Of a stretch of DNA of 25,046 bases, positions 7,284 to 15,027 are shown piece after piece (positions within the stretch are counted from its first letter, which is position 1; each line of letters begins with the position of its first letter). The notes below the pieces were generated by a model. The model was not told where the DNA came from. It searched no databases and worked only from the letters and a program-made list of their open reading frames with translations. The DNA comes from Pseudomonadota bacterium. Lineage in GTDB: Bacteria > Desulfobacterota > Syntrophia > Syntrophales > UBA5619. The position numbers and the translations under genes are program-made. The DNA lies in the NCBI GenBank assembly GCA_018819165.1, contig JAHJQP010000014.1:1-25046 (forward strand). The letters are read 5' to 3'.

Positions 7284-7754
7284 ATGAACGCGGAAAAGAT
7301 CATCATCGGCGCGGATCATGCCGGCTACCCACTCAAGGAGGCGCTAAAGCCCTTCCTCGCGGAGATAGGACTTGCCGTCGCCGACACCGGGACGGACAGC
7401 GAGAGGGCCGTGGACTATCCCGATTTCGCCGTGAAAGTGGCCGAAGCGGTTTCCGTTGGAGTTTTCCCGAGGGGGATACTGATCTGCGGCACCGGCCTGG
7501 GGATGTCGATGGTCGCCAACCGTTTCCCAGGCGTACGAGCCGCCCTCTGCCGCGACGAAGAGGAGGCGCGCATCAGTCGGATGCACAACGACGCCAATAT
7601 CCTGGTTCTTGCGGGAAGGAAAACGGATCCGGAGACGGCTCGCGCGATCGCCCGCACATGGCTGGAAACCCCGTTTGAGGGGGGGCGACATCAGCGGCGT
7701 CTCGATAAAATCGGAGAAACTGAATTAAGATTGTCCGGAAAGACAGGATTATAA
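7284..7754 (+). CDS. rpiB: Ribose-5-phosphate isomerase B
   Basis: Interconverts ribose 5-phosphate and ribulose 5-phosphate in the non-oxidative pentose phosphate pathway. The 156-residue RpiB/LacAB-type protein shows IGADHAG at the N-terminus, the CGTGLGMSMVANR phosphate/active-site loop with its cysteine, and NDANILVLAGR. It starts 3 nt after fabF and so is in the same operon. Its ribulose-5-phosphate product is also the substrate of RibBA further downstream, though the link may be coincidental. Confidence 0.94.
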   Translation: MNAEKIIIGADHAGYPLKEALKPFLAEIGLAVADTGTDSERAVDYPDFAVKVAEAVSVGVFPRGILICGTGLGMSMVANRFPGVRAALCRDEEEARISRMHNDANILVLAGRKTDPETARAIARTWLETPFEGGRHQRRLDKIGETELRLSGKTGL

Positions 7755-7827
7755 ATGCATGTAAAAAAATCGGCGTCCTCAGGGTGCGTGCGCCAGGAAT
7801 GATAAAGATCGGGAGTAAATAAAATTC

Positions 7828-9084
7828 ATGTCCTATTTAATGCAGGCCGACCCGGAGGTCGCAGAGGCCATCCGGCAGGAAACCAGGAGACAGGTTGGGA
7901 AACTTGAGATGATCGCTTCAGAGAACTTCGTCAGCGAGGCCGTCCTGGAGGCCCAGGGAAGCGTCATGACCAATAAGTACGCCGAAGGCTATCCCGGCCG
8001 ACGGTACTACGGGGGATGCGAGTTCGTCGACATCGTGGAGCGGCTGGCCATCGAACGGTGCAAGAAGCTCTTCGGGGCGGAATATGTGAACGTCCAGCCG
8101 CATGCGGGCGTTCAGGCCAACATGGCCGTATATTTTACGGTCCTCGAACCGGGGGATACGATCCTGGGGATGAACCTCTCCCACGGGGGCCATCTCTCGC
8201 ACGGGAGCCCGGCCAGCTTCTCGGGACGGTTCTATCGCGGCGTTTTTTACGGGGTGGACCGCAAGACAGAGACCATCGATTTCAATGAGGTGGAATCCCT
8301 CGCGAAACGACACCGGCCGAAAATCATCGTCGTCGGCGCCAGCTCCTATCCCCGGACCATCGACTATGAGAAGTTCCGAACCATCGCCGACCAGATCGGG
8401 GCGCTGATCATGGCCGACATCGCCCACATCGGCGGACTCATCGCCGCCGGTATCCATCCGTCGCCGGTGCCCAACTGCGAATTCGTCACGATGACCACCC
8501 ATAAGACCCTGCGCGGCCCCCGCGGGGGACTCATCATGTGCAAGCGGAAATTCGGCCAGGCTCTGGATGCAAAGATTTTCCCGGGGATGCAGGGCGGCCC
8601 CCTCATGCACATCATCGCCGCCAAGGCGGTGGCGTTCAAAGAGGCCCTCACCGACGATTTCCGGCGTTATCAGGCCCAGATCGTGAAAAACGCAAAAACC
8701 CTCGCGGACGAACTGCTGGCGGCCGGCTTCCGGCTCGTTTCCGGCGGCACGGACAACCACCTGCTGCTCATCGACCTGACCGATCTCGGCATCACCGGTA
8801 AAAAGGCGCAGGAGACCCTGGACAGGACGGGCATCACGATCAATAAAAACCGGATCCCCTTCGACACGAAGGGGGCCCAGGAAACGAGCGGCATCCGCAT
8901 CGGCACACCCGCCATAACCACGAGAGGGATGAAAGAGGCGGAGATGAAGCGGATCGCCGGTTTTATTACCGAAGTGCTCCGGCATATGCATGATGAAAAG
9001 CGTCTAACGGAGATCCGGGAAGAGGTCAAATCCCTCTGCGAACGATTCCCGCTCTACACGGAAAGGATCCGTGAAAACAGGTAG
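7828..9084 (+). CDS. glyA: Serine hydroxymethyltransferase
   Basis: A PLP enzyme converting serine and tetrahydrofolate to glycine and methylene-tetrahydrofolate. It has 418 residues, with ASENF near residue 30, EGYPGRRYYGG at 53-63 and the PLP lysine K226 in TMTTHKTLRGPRGG. One departure: the phosphate-contact stretch that is usually QPHSGSQAN reads QPHAGVQAN (residues 90-98). The ribosome site (GGGAG) is some way upstream of the ATG. The 73-nt gap after rpiB holds no obvious promoter or terminator. Confidence 0.96.
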   Translation: MSYLMQADPEVAEAIRQETRRQVGKLEMIASENFVSEAVLEAQGSVMTNKYAEGYPGRRYYGGCEFVDIVERLAIERCKKLFGAEYVNVQPHAGVQANMAVYFTVLEPGDTILGMNLSHGGHLSHGSPASFSGRFYRGVFYGVDRKTETIDFNEVESLAKRHRPKIIVVGASSYPRTIDYEKFRTIADQIGALIMADIAHIGGLIAAGIHPSPVPNCEFVTMTTHKTLRGPRGGLIMCKRKFGQALDAKIFPGMQGGPLMHIIAAKAVAFKEALTDDFRRYQAQIVKNAKTLADELLAAGFRLVSGGTDNHLLLIDLTDLGITGKKAQETLDRTGITINKNRIPFDTKGAQETSGIRIGTPAITTRGMKEAEMKRIAGFITEVLRHMHDEKRLTEIREEVKSLCERFPLYTERIRENR

Positions 9085-9120
9085 AGACTCGGTAAAAAAT
9101 GGTCCAGTGGGGCGCGGGAG

Positions 9121-9606
9121 ATGGAAGGGAACCGACAGGGAGAAGGACTGAGCGGCGGTACGGAATCCGGGAGACCCGCCTGGGATGATTATTTCCTGGA
9201 TATCGTCGGGCTCGTGGCCAAACGCGCCACCTGTCAGCGGCGTCGCGTCGGCGCCGCCCTGGTCCGTGACCGGCGTATACTCTCGACTGGCTACAACGGC
9301 GCTCCTTCGGGGCTCCGCCACTGCCTGGAGATCGGCTGCCTCAGGGAGCAGAACCACATCCCCTCGGGAGAACGCCATGAGCTCTGCCGGGGGCTGCACG
9401 CCGAGCAGAACGCGATCATCCAGGCGGCGCTGCACGGCGTCAGCGTGAAGGGGGCAACCCTCTACTGCACGAACCACCCCTGTATCATCTGCGCCAAGAT
9501 GATCATCAACGCCGGCATCGTCCGGATCGTGGTCGGGGGGGATTACCGAGACGGCCTCGCTGAAGAGATGCTGGCAGAGGCGGGGATCGAGGTGAACAGG
9601 CGATGA
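9121..9606 (+). CDS. Deoxycytidylate (dCMP) deaminase, ComEB-like
   Basis: A zinc-dependent cytidine/deoxycytidylate deaminase fold (161 residues) that would convert dCMP to dUMP for thymidylate synthesis. The zinc ligands and catalytic glutamate are clear: H93-A94-E95 and the P-C-x-x-C pair C121/C124. The substrate region GYNGAPSG at 58-65 and the additional CLEIGCLREQNHIPSG segment are typical of dCMP deaminases. The first 18 residues, before PAWDDYF, look like a non-conserved extension, but no better start codon is seen. The stop overlaps the nrdR start by 4 nt. Confidence 0.9.
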   Translation: MEGNRQGEGLSGGTESGRPAWDDYFLDIVGLVAKRATCQRRRVGAALVRDRRILSTGYNGAPSGLRHCLEIGCLREQNHIPSGERHELCRGLHAEQNAIIQAALHGVSVKGATLYCTNHPCIICAKMIINAGIVRIVVGGDYRDGLAEEMLAEAGIEVNRR

Positions 9607-10088
9607 AATGTCCCTTCTGCGCCCACGGCGAAAACAAGGTAATCGATTCCCGGATCAGCAAGGACGGCGACGCCATCCGGCGGCGGCGGGAATGTCTGGG
9701 CTGCGGCAAGCGCTTCACCACCTACGAATTCGTCGAAGAGGTCCTGCCGATGGTCGTCAAGAAGGACGGCCGCCGGGAACCCTTCGACCGGACGAAGATC
9801 CGCGCCGGAATCAAAAAGGCCTGCGAGAAGCGTCCCATCAGCACGGATGCTATCGAAACCCTGGTGGACAATGTCGAGCGGGCCTGCCAGGAATTCCAGG
9901 GGAAGGAGATCCCCTCCTCGGTCATCGGCGAAAATATCATGCGGGAACTCCAGACCCTCGACGGCGTCGCCTACGTCCGGTTTGCGTCGGTTTACCGTCA
10001 GTTCCGGGATGTAAGCGACTTCCTGGAGGAATTGAAAGACCTCCTCCATGCCAGAAAGGATGGAGAGGGAGGAAATAAGGAGGGCTGA
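9603..10088 (+). CDS. nrdR: Transcriptional repressor NrdR
   Basis: A nucleotide-sensing repressor of ribonucleotide reductase genes. The 161-residue protein has the zinc ribbon with C3, C6, C31 and C34, the RRRREC and RFTTYE signatures, and an ATP-cone domain from about residue 48 to 138. The ATGA overlap with the dCMP deaminase gene couples two functions of deoxynucleotide balance. No NrdR box was found in the window, so its targets lie elsewhere. The tail after residue 150 is short and charged. Confidence 0.96.
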   Translation: MKCPFCAHGENKVIDSRISKDGDAIRRRRECLGCGKRFTTYEFVEEVLPMVVKKDGRREPFDRTKIRAGIKKACEKRPISTDAIETLVDNVERACQEFQGKEIPSSVIGENIMRELQTLDGVAYVRFASVYRQFRDVSDFLEELKDLLHARKDGEGGNKEG

Positions 10089-10091
10089 AGG

Positions 10092-10769
10092 GTGTTCACG
10101 GGAATCGTGGCCGCGATGGGAACCGTCCGGCGCCTGATCCGCCGGGGAGAAGACGCCATACTGGAGGTCGATACATCCCTGGATCTTGGCGACGTCCGGG
10201 TCGGAGACAGTATCGCCGTCAGCGGTGCGTGCCTGACCGTGACCGCCAAGGGCGGCGACGCTTTCACGACGGATGTGTCGGCGGAAACCCTTTCCCGGAC
10301 GACGCTAAAGATCGTCAGGACAGGCGACCGCGTCAACCTGGAGCTGGCCCTGCGCGTCGGGGACCGCCTCGGAGGGCACATCGTCCTTGGCCATGTGGAC
10401 GGCGTGGGAAAGATTCTGGAGAAGACGCCCCGTTCGAGGTCCGTCGTTTTCGGCTTCGAGATCGATCCGGGACTCGACCGGTATATCGTCGCCAAGGGGT
10501 CGATCGCGGTGGACGGCATCAGCCTGACCGTCAATCGCTGTGAAAAAAACAGGTTTTATGTTAACATCATCCCGCATACGGCCGCCGGCACGACACTGGG
10601 TTTTAAAGCAGTGTCCGACTCGGTGAACATAGAAACGGACATCCTGGCCAGGCATCTGGAAAAACTGATTTTCGCCGGGAAGGAAACGGAAAGTACGGCG
10701 GGGACTAAGGCTGGTTCCGCCGGGGGGGTCGATCTGGACCTTCTCGCCCGACACGGGTTCATAAAGTGA
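10092..10769 (+). CDS. ribE: Riboflavin synthase, alpha subunit
   Basis: Dismutates two 6,7-dimethyl-8-ribityllumazine molecules to riboflavin. The 225-residue protein starts MFTGIV from a GTG with GGAGG upstream. It has two lumazine-binding repeats: the first with SGACLTV, the second with VDGISLTVN and NIIPHTA. The C-terminal stretch after residue 198 (ESTAGTKAGSAGG) is a low-complexity linker before a short helical end. It follows nrdR by 3 nt. ribD, often found at this spot, is absent. Confidence 0.95.
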   Translation: MFTGIVAAMGTVRRLIRRGEDAILEVDTSLDLGDVRVGDSIAVSGACLTVTAKGGDAFTTDVSAETLSRTTLKIVRTGDRVNLELALRVGDRLGGHIVLGHVDGVGKILEKTPRSRSVVFGFEIDPGLDRYIVAKGSIAVDGISLTVNRCEKNRFYVNIIPHTAAGTTLGFKAVSDSVNIETDILARHLEKLIFAGKETESTAGTKAGSAGGVDLDLLARHGFIK

Positions 10770-10775
10770 GCAGGG

Positions 10776-10831
10776 AAAATGGGGACAGCTCCCTATTTTC
10801 CCGGGGGAAATAGGGAGCTGTCCCTAATTTT
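10776..10831. repeat. REP-like palindrome between ribE and ribBA
   Basis: GGGACAGCTCCCTATTT (10782-10798) is mirrored perfectly by AAATAGGGAGCTGTCCC (10808-10824) around a 9-nt TCCCGGGGG loop. AAAAT/ATTTT extends the stem after a one-base irregularity. It fills nearly all the ribE-ribBA gap. Palindromes with this GGGACAG-CTCCC core recall REP elements mobilised by TnpA-REP (RAYT) transposases; that link is from memory. In RNA it would form a very stable hairpin just before the ribBA ribosome site. No T-run follows, so it is not a typical terminator. Confidence 0.85.
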
Positions 10832-10844
10832 CCAAGGAGACAGA

Positions 10845-12047
10845 ATGAGCATCAGCAGCATCAAGGAAGCTCTCGACGATATCCGCAGCGGCAGGTTGGT
10901 CATCCTGGTCGACGACGAGGACCGGGAAAATGAAGGGGACCTCTTCATGGCGGCCCAGTTCGTCACGCCAGAGGCGATCAATTTCATGGCCCGATACGGC
11001 CGGGGTCTGATCTGCCTGACCATGACCGAAGAACAGGCGGACAAGCTCCGCCTGCAGCCGATGGTCCGGGACAACCGCTCCCCCTTCGGCACCGCCTTCA
11101 CGGTCTCGATCGAGGCCAAGCAGGGAGTGACCACGGGGATCTCGGCCGCGGACCGGGCTACGACGGTTCTGGCCGCCGTCGCCGATGACGCCAAACCGGA
11201 GGACCTCGTCAGCCCCGGTCATATCTTCCCGATCCGCGCCAAGAAGGGCGGGGTCCTGGTGAGAACCGGCCAAACGGAAGGTTCGGTCGATCTGGCCCGT
11301 CTCGCGGGCCTGAAAGCCGCCGGCGTCATCTGCGAAATCATGAAGGACGACGGGATGATGGCCCGCCTGCCCGATCTGGAGATTTTTGCCCGTGAGCACG
11401 ACCTGAAGATCGTTACGATAGCCGATTTGATCGACTTCAGGATGCAGAACGAATCCCTGATCCGCCGGGCGGCGACCGCCACGATCCCGACCCGGTATGG
11501 GGGCGAGTTCAAGCTGATCGTCTATGAGAACGACGTGGACGAGATGAAGCATGTGGCCCTCATCAAGGGCGAGATCACGCCTGAGGACGAGGTCCTCGTC
11601 CGCGTCCATTCGGAATGCCTGACGGGCGACGTCTTCGGCTCCGAACGGTGCGACTGCGGCGCCCAGCTCCACAGGGCTATTAAGATGGTGGAGGAGGCCG
11701 GCAAGGGGGTGATCGTCTACATGCACCAGGAGGGCCGCGGGATCGGTCTCATCAACAAGATCAAGGCATATGAACTGCAGGAGCACGGCAAGGACACGGT
11801 GGAGGCCAATATCGCCCTCGGCTTCAAGGAGGACCTCCGTGATTATGGAATCGGCGCCCAGATCCTGGCCGACATCGGGGTCCGGAAGATGCGGCTGCTC
11901 ACGAACAACCCCAAGAAGCTCGTCGGTCTCGATGGATACGGTCTGACCATCACTGAACGCGTCCCGATCGAGATCCGGCCGAACGAAAACAACATCCAGT
12001 ACCTCCAGACTAAAAGGCAGAAGATGGGACATTTCTTGAAGGTCTAA
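10845..12047 (+). CDS. ribBA: Bifunctional DHBP synthase / GTP cyclohydrolase II
   Basis: Supplies both riboflavin precursors: 3,4-dihydroxy-2-butanone 4-phosphate from ribulose 5-phosphate and the pyrimidine from GTP. It has 400 residues. The N-terminal RibB half shows DDEDRENEGDL and the C-terminal RibA half begins near residue 205. The zinc ligands C258, C269 and C271 (ECLTGDVFGSERCDC) and the HQEGRGIGL loop are intact. The start is the ATG at 10845 with AAGGAG. The frame is open back to 10779 through the palindrome, but those residues are repeat-derived. Confidence 0.96.
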   Translation: MSISSIKEALDDIRSGRLVILVDDEDRENEGDLFMAAQFVTPEAINFMARYGRGLICLTMTEEQADKLRLQPMVRDNRSPFGTAFTVSIEAKQGVTTGISAADRATTVLAAVADDAKPEDLVSPGHIFPIRAKKGGVLVRTGQTEGSVDLARLAGLKAAGVICEIMKDDGMMARLPDLEIFAREHDLKIVTIADLIDFRMQNESLIRRAATATIPTRYGGEFKLIVYENDVDEMKHVALIKGEITPEDEVLVRVHSECLTGDVFGSERCDCGAQLHRAIKMVEEAGKGVIVYMHQEGRGIGLINKIKAYELQEHGKDTVEANIALGFKEDLRDYGIGAQILADIGVRKMRLLTNNPKKLVGLDGYGLTITERVPIEIRPNENNIQYLQTKRQKMGHFLKV

Positions 12048-12054
12048 GAAGGGC

Positions 12055-12074
12055 GGAAGGCCCCCGGGCCTTCT
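12055..12074 (+). other. GC hairpin between ribBA and ribH
   Basis: GAAGGCC (12056-12062) pairs with GGCCTTC (12067-12073) around CCCG in the 61-nt gap. A T6 run is present only about 17 nt further on, so it is probably an mRNA processing or attenuating hairpin rather than a full terminator. Confidence 0.4.
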
Positions 12075-12108
12075 TCCGGGTAAACTGATTTTTTCAGGAG
12101 AATGAGAC

Positions 12109-12573
12109 ATGCCGAAAATCATCGAGGGGAAAATCGTCGCCAAGGGAATGAGGTTCGGGATCGTGGCCAGCCGTTTTAACGACTTCATCAGCGGCCGGCT
12201 GATCGAGGGGGCCATCGACGCCCTGACGCGGGCGGGAGCGGATGAAAAGGAGATCCAGCTCGTCCGGGTCCCCGGCGCCTTCGAACTGCCGCTCACGGCA
12301 AAGAAAATGGCGAAGAGCGGGCGCTTCGACGCCGTGATCTGTCTCGGCGCCGTGATCCGCGGCGCCACGCCCCATTTCGAGTACATCAGCGCCGAGGTCT
12401 CCAAGGGGATCGCCGGCGTGGGGCTGGAGACCGAGGTGCCGGTGGCCTTCGGCGTCCTGATGACGGACACCATCGAGCAGGCGATCGAACGGGCGGGCGC
12501 CAAGGCGGGGAACAAGGGCTGGGATGCCGCCATGTCGGCCATCGAGATGGTTGATCTTTTCAGAAAACTGTAA
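12109..12573 (+). CDS. ribH: 6,7-dimethyl-8-ribityllumazine synthase
   Basis: Condenses the two RibBA products to lumazine, the substrate of RibE. At 154 residues it has the lumazine synthase length. Substrate-contact motifs are SRFND (21-25), VPGAFELP (54-61) and GAVIRGATPHFEYI, with the catalytic histidine at residue 89, followed by PVAFGVLMTDT. AGGAG lies before the ATG. Together with ribE and ribBA it covers the late riboflavin pathway; only the RibD steps are not encoded here. Confidence 0.96.
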   Translation: MPKIIEGKIVAKGMRFGIVASRFNDFISGRLIEGAIDALTRAGADEKEIQLVRVPGAFELPLTAKKMAKSGRFDAVICLGAVIRGATPHFEYISAEVSKGIAGVGLETEVPVAFGVLMTDTIEQAIERAGAKAGNKGWDAAMSAIEMVDLFRKL

Positions 12574-12627
12574 TAGTGTCGGGCGTAATTCAATTCCCTT
12601 ATTTCCGGGCGTAGATCCGAGGGATGC

Positions 12628-13083
12628 ATGCACCAAAGGCGCAAGGCAAGAGAAGTTGCCCTTCAAGTTCTTTATGAGCTTGACGTTCAGATGATCGGCC
12701 TTGGTGAGGCCATCGAGCTCTTCTGGGCGAATTTTGAAGCGTCGGAAGAAGCCAGGAAATTCTCTTCCCTGCTGATCGAAGGCGCCTGGAACAACCGGGA
12801 ACAGATCGACAGCCTGATCAGCGACAGCTCCGAAAACTGGACCATCGCCAGGATGTCCCGCGTGGACAAGAGCATTCTGCGGATGGCCGTTTACGAACTT
12901 CTGTTCTGCCGGGACATCCCGCCAAAGGTCACGCTCAACGAGGCCATCGACCTCGGAAAAGTTTACGGTTCCGAAAATTCGGGCGCATTTATCAACGGCA
13001 TTCTGGACGCCCTGTACGGAAAGCTGCGGAATAAGGATGAAAATCAAGATAACCACAGCGTCGCCGGATGCCCTGAACCATGA
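12628..13083 (+). CDS. nusB: Transcription antitermination factor NusB
   Basis: Binds boxA RNA with S10 in rRNA antitermination complexes. The 151-residue all-helical protein starts MHQRRKAREVALQVLYELD and carries the conserved VDKSILRMAVYEL and VTLNEAIDLGKVYGSENSGAFINGILD blocks. The GAGGGA site sits just upstream of the ATG. The final 17 or so residues after KLRNK overlap the start of the next gene by 47 nt and look like a read-on tail rather than part of the fold. Confidence 0.95.
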   Translation: MHQRRKAREVALQVLYELDVQMIGLGEAIELFWANFEASEEARKFSSLLIEGAWNNREQIDSLISDSSENWTIARMSRVDKSILRMAVYELLFCRDIPPKVTLNEAIDLGKVYGSENSGAFINGILDALYGKLRNKDENQDNHSVAGCPEP

Positions 13084-13663
13084 CACCCTGATTCTCGGAT
13101 TCTTTTCTGATGAAAGACCGCCGAGGGGTTATTGCGGTCTGGTGGACTGGCGTCTCAACGGGATGATCTCCAATGCGATCGCCGGGGGCAAGATATCCGG
13201 AATTTTTCTCGAAAAGCTTGCCTGCGCCTTTCCCGAGCGCATCCGTGTCTCCCGGCTCCTGCTGTTCGGTTTGGGCGCGCTTTCAGAACTGACCTGCGAC
13301 AAGCTTTACAACGCCGGTTACGAGATGGCCCGGACCGTAATCGGGATCGGAGCGACAGACCTGGTCCTCCCCGTACCGGCCGCCGGCCGGGGTCCTCTGA
13401 ATCTGGACGGGATGACCGAAGCCATGATCACGGGCATTTTTGACGGTCTCGGGCGCCCCCCGGAGAGGCGGCTTCCGGCCCTCGTACTGGAAATACCGGC
13501 AGCGCCCGATCATATCCGCGGAATTTGCCGGGGCGTGGATCTTTTCCGGCGGCGCACCGGAACGACCGATATCGAAATCCTTTCGCCCGGAGACGACACG
13601 TTGAACGGCGCCGATACCCCCCGGGAAGACGCCGGGGGACAAGCAAAGGAAATCCTGTCATGA
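13037..13663 (+). CDS. Stand-alone peptidase M17 (leucyl aminopeptidase) N-terminal-domain protein
   Basis: A 208-residue protein resembling only the N-terminal macro-like domain of M17 leucyl aminopeptidases (DTLILGFFSDERPPRGYCG, VDWRLNG, RLLLFGLG). The catalytic metallopeptidase half is absent, so no protease activity is expected. In full-length M17 enzymes this domain can bind ligands or DNA; what it does alone is unknown. It starts inside nusB (47-nt overlap) and ends in an ATGA overlap with trkA, implying coupled translation with both. The last 30 residues are low complexity (GADTPREDAGGQAKE). A later start is possible, but no ATG or GTG with a good ribosome site appears before the conserved strand. 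Confidence 0.75.
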   Translation: MKIKITTASPDALNHDTLILGFFSDERPPRGYCGLVDWRLNGMISNAIAGGKISGIFLEKLACAFPERIRVSRLLLFGLGALSELTCDKLYNAGYEMARTVIGIGATDLVLPVPAAGRGPLNLDGMTEAMITGIFDGLGRPPERRLPALVLEIPAAPDHIRGICRGVDLFRRRTGTTDIEILSPGDDTLNGADTPREDAGGQAKEILS

Positions 13664-15027
13664 AGGTGATCATCATCGGTGCCGGCGAGGTCGGGTATCA
13701 TATCGCCGACAGCCTCTCCCGGGAGGGGATCGACACGGTCGTCATCGACAGAAACGAGGAACGCCTCCTGGAGATCTCGGATACGCTGGACGTTCAGACC
13801 ATTTTGGGAAGCGGAAGCAGCCCCGATGTCCTAAAGCGGGCCGATATCGGCAATGCCGACATGGTCGTGGCGGTGACCGACAGCGACGAGACGAATATGA
13901 TCGCCTGCCTGCTGGCCTCCACCCAATCCCGGATTCCCATCCGAATCGCCAGAATCCGGAATCCGGAGCTGAACGAAGACAGCCGGCTGTTCAAAAGCGA
14001 CTGTCTCAACATCGATCTCTGCATCAATCCGGAGCGGGAGGCGGTCAATTACATGATGGACTGTCTGGAATTTCCCGGCGCTTCGGAGGTCTTCAGTTTC
14101 GCGGGCGGTCGCATCCGAATGCTGGGATTTCCCATCGACCTGAATGCCGCCGTGGTGGGAAAGAGCCTAATCGCCCTGCGGGCCATGGAACCGGGATTCA
14201 AGGTCCTGATCACGGCCATGGTCAGGAATGAAAAATTCATCGTCCCCAGGGGGGATTCGGTCATCGAGGCAGGAGACTACCTCTTTGCCGTCGCCGACGC
14301 CTCCCGGGTCCGGGAACTCCTCCGTTTCTTCGGCAGGGACACCGAACCGCCCCGCCGGATCATCATCATCGGCGGCGGCAACACAGGCCTGATGCTCGCC
14401 GAGCAAATCGAAAAAAGGGGAATCTCCGTAAAACTCATCGAAAAGCGGCGCGACAAGTGCGAGCTTTTGGCCGCCCGACTGGAGAAGACCATTGTCCTGC
14501 ACGGCGACGGGACGAGCCAGGAGCTCCTCAAGGAGGAGAATATCGGGGAAACCGATTTCTTCATCGCGGTCACGAACGATGAAGAGGCGAACATCCTCGG
14601 CGCGCTCCTGGCCAAGCAGCTCGGCGCCCGAAAGGTCATCTCGCTGATCAGGCGGATCGATTATATTCCGATCGTCGCGCGGGTCGGGATCGATGGGGTG
14701 ATCAATCCGCGCCATGCCGCCATCGGCCGGATCCTCCATTTCATCCGGAAAGGGAAGATCATCTCCGCCACTCCGCTTCGGGATGAGAGGGCGGAGGCCT
14801 TCGAATTCGTCGCCCTGGAGACATCGGACATCACCGAACGTCCGTTCAAGGAGATGCACTTCCCTCAAGGGACGATCGTCGGGGCAATCGTTCGCGGGGA
14901 GGAGATCATCATCCCGGACGGGGATTCCGTCATCCTGCCGGGCGATCATGTCGTCATTTTCACGCCCCGTTTGGTTATTCCCCAGTTGGAGAAGCTGCTC
15001 ACGGTGAAACTGGAATACTTCGGATGA
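13660..15027 (+). CDS. trkA: Trk system K+ uptake regulatory subunit TrkA
   Basis: A cytoplasmic NAD-binding gating subunit of the Trk potassium transporter. The 455-residue protein has two tandem RCK units: GAGEVG at residues 7-12 and GGGNTG at 238-243 mark the two Rossmann folds, each followed by a TrkA-C domain (the second ends near VILPGDHVVIFTP). The ATG at 13660 overlaps the previous stop (ATGA), and the stop overlaps the trkH start in the same way, so subunit production is coupled. The frame is open upstream but that part is shadow. Confidence 0.95.
   Translation: MKVIIIGAGEVGYHIADSLSREGIDTVVIDRNEERLLEISDTLDVQTILGSGSSPDVLKRADIGNADMVVAVTDSDETNMIACLLASTQSRIPIRIARIRNPELNEDSRLFKSDCLNIDLCINPEREAVNYMMDCLEFPGASEVFSFAGGRIRMLGFPIDLNAAVVGKSLIALRAMEPGFKVLITAMVRNEKFIVPRGDSVIEAGDYLFAVADASRVRELLRFFGRDTEPPRRIIIIGGGNTGLMLAEQIEKRGISVKLIEKRRDKCELLAARLEKTIVLHGDGTSQELLKEENIGETDFFIAVTNDEEANILGALLAKQLGARKVISLIRRIDYIPIVARVGIDGVINPRHAAIGRILHFIRKGKIISATPLRDERAEAFEFVALETSDITERPFKEMHFPQGTIVGAIVRGEEIIIPDGDSVILPGDHVVIFTPRLVIPQLEKLLTVKLEYFG

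Noticed and set aside
10779..10844. In-frame 22-codon extension of ribBA through the palindrome
   Set aside because: The residues derive from the repeat, and the ATG at 10845 has AAGGAG and matches the family start.
10770..10844. FMN riboswitch in the riboflavin gene cluster
   Set aside because: The gap contains only the palindrome and ribosome site; no RFN-element conserved blocks are visible here or before ribE.
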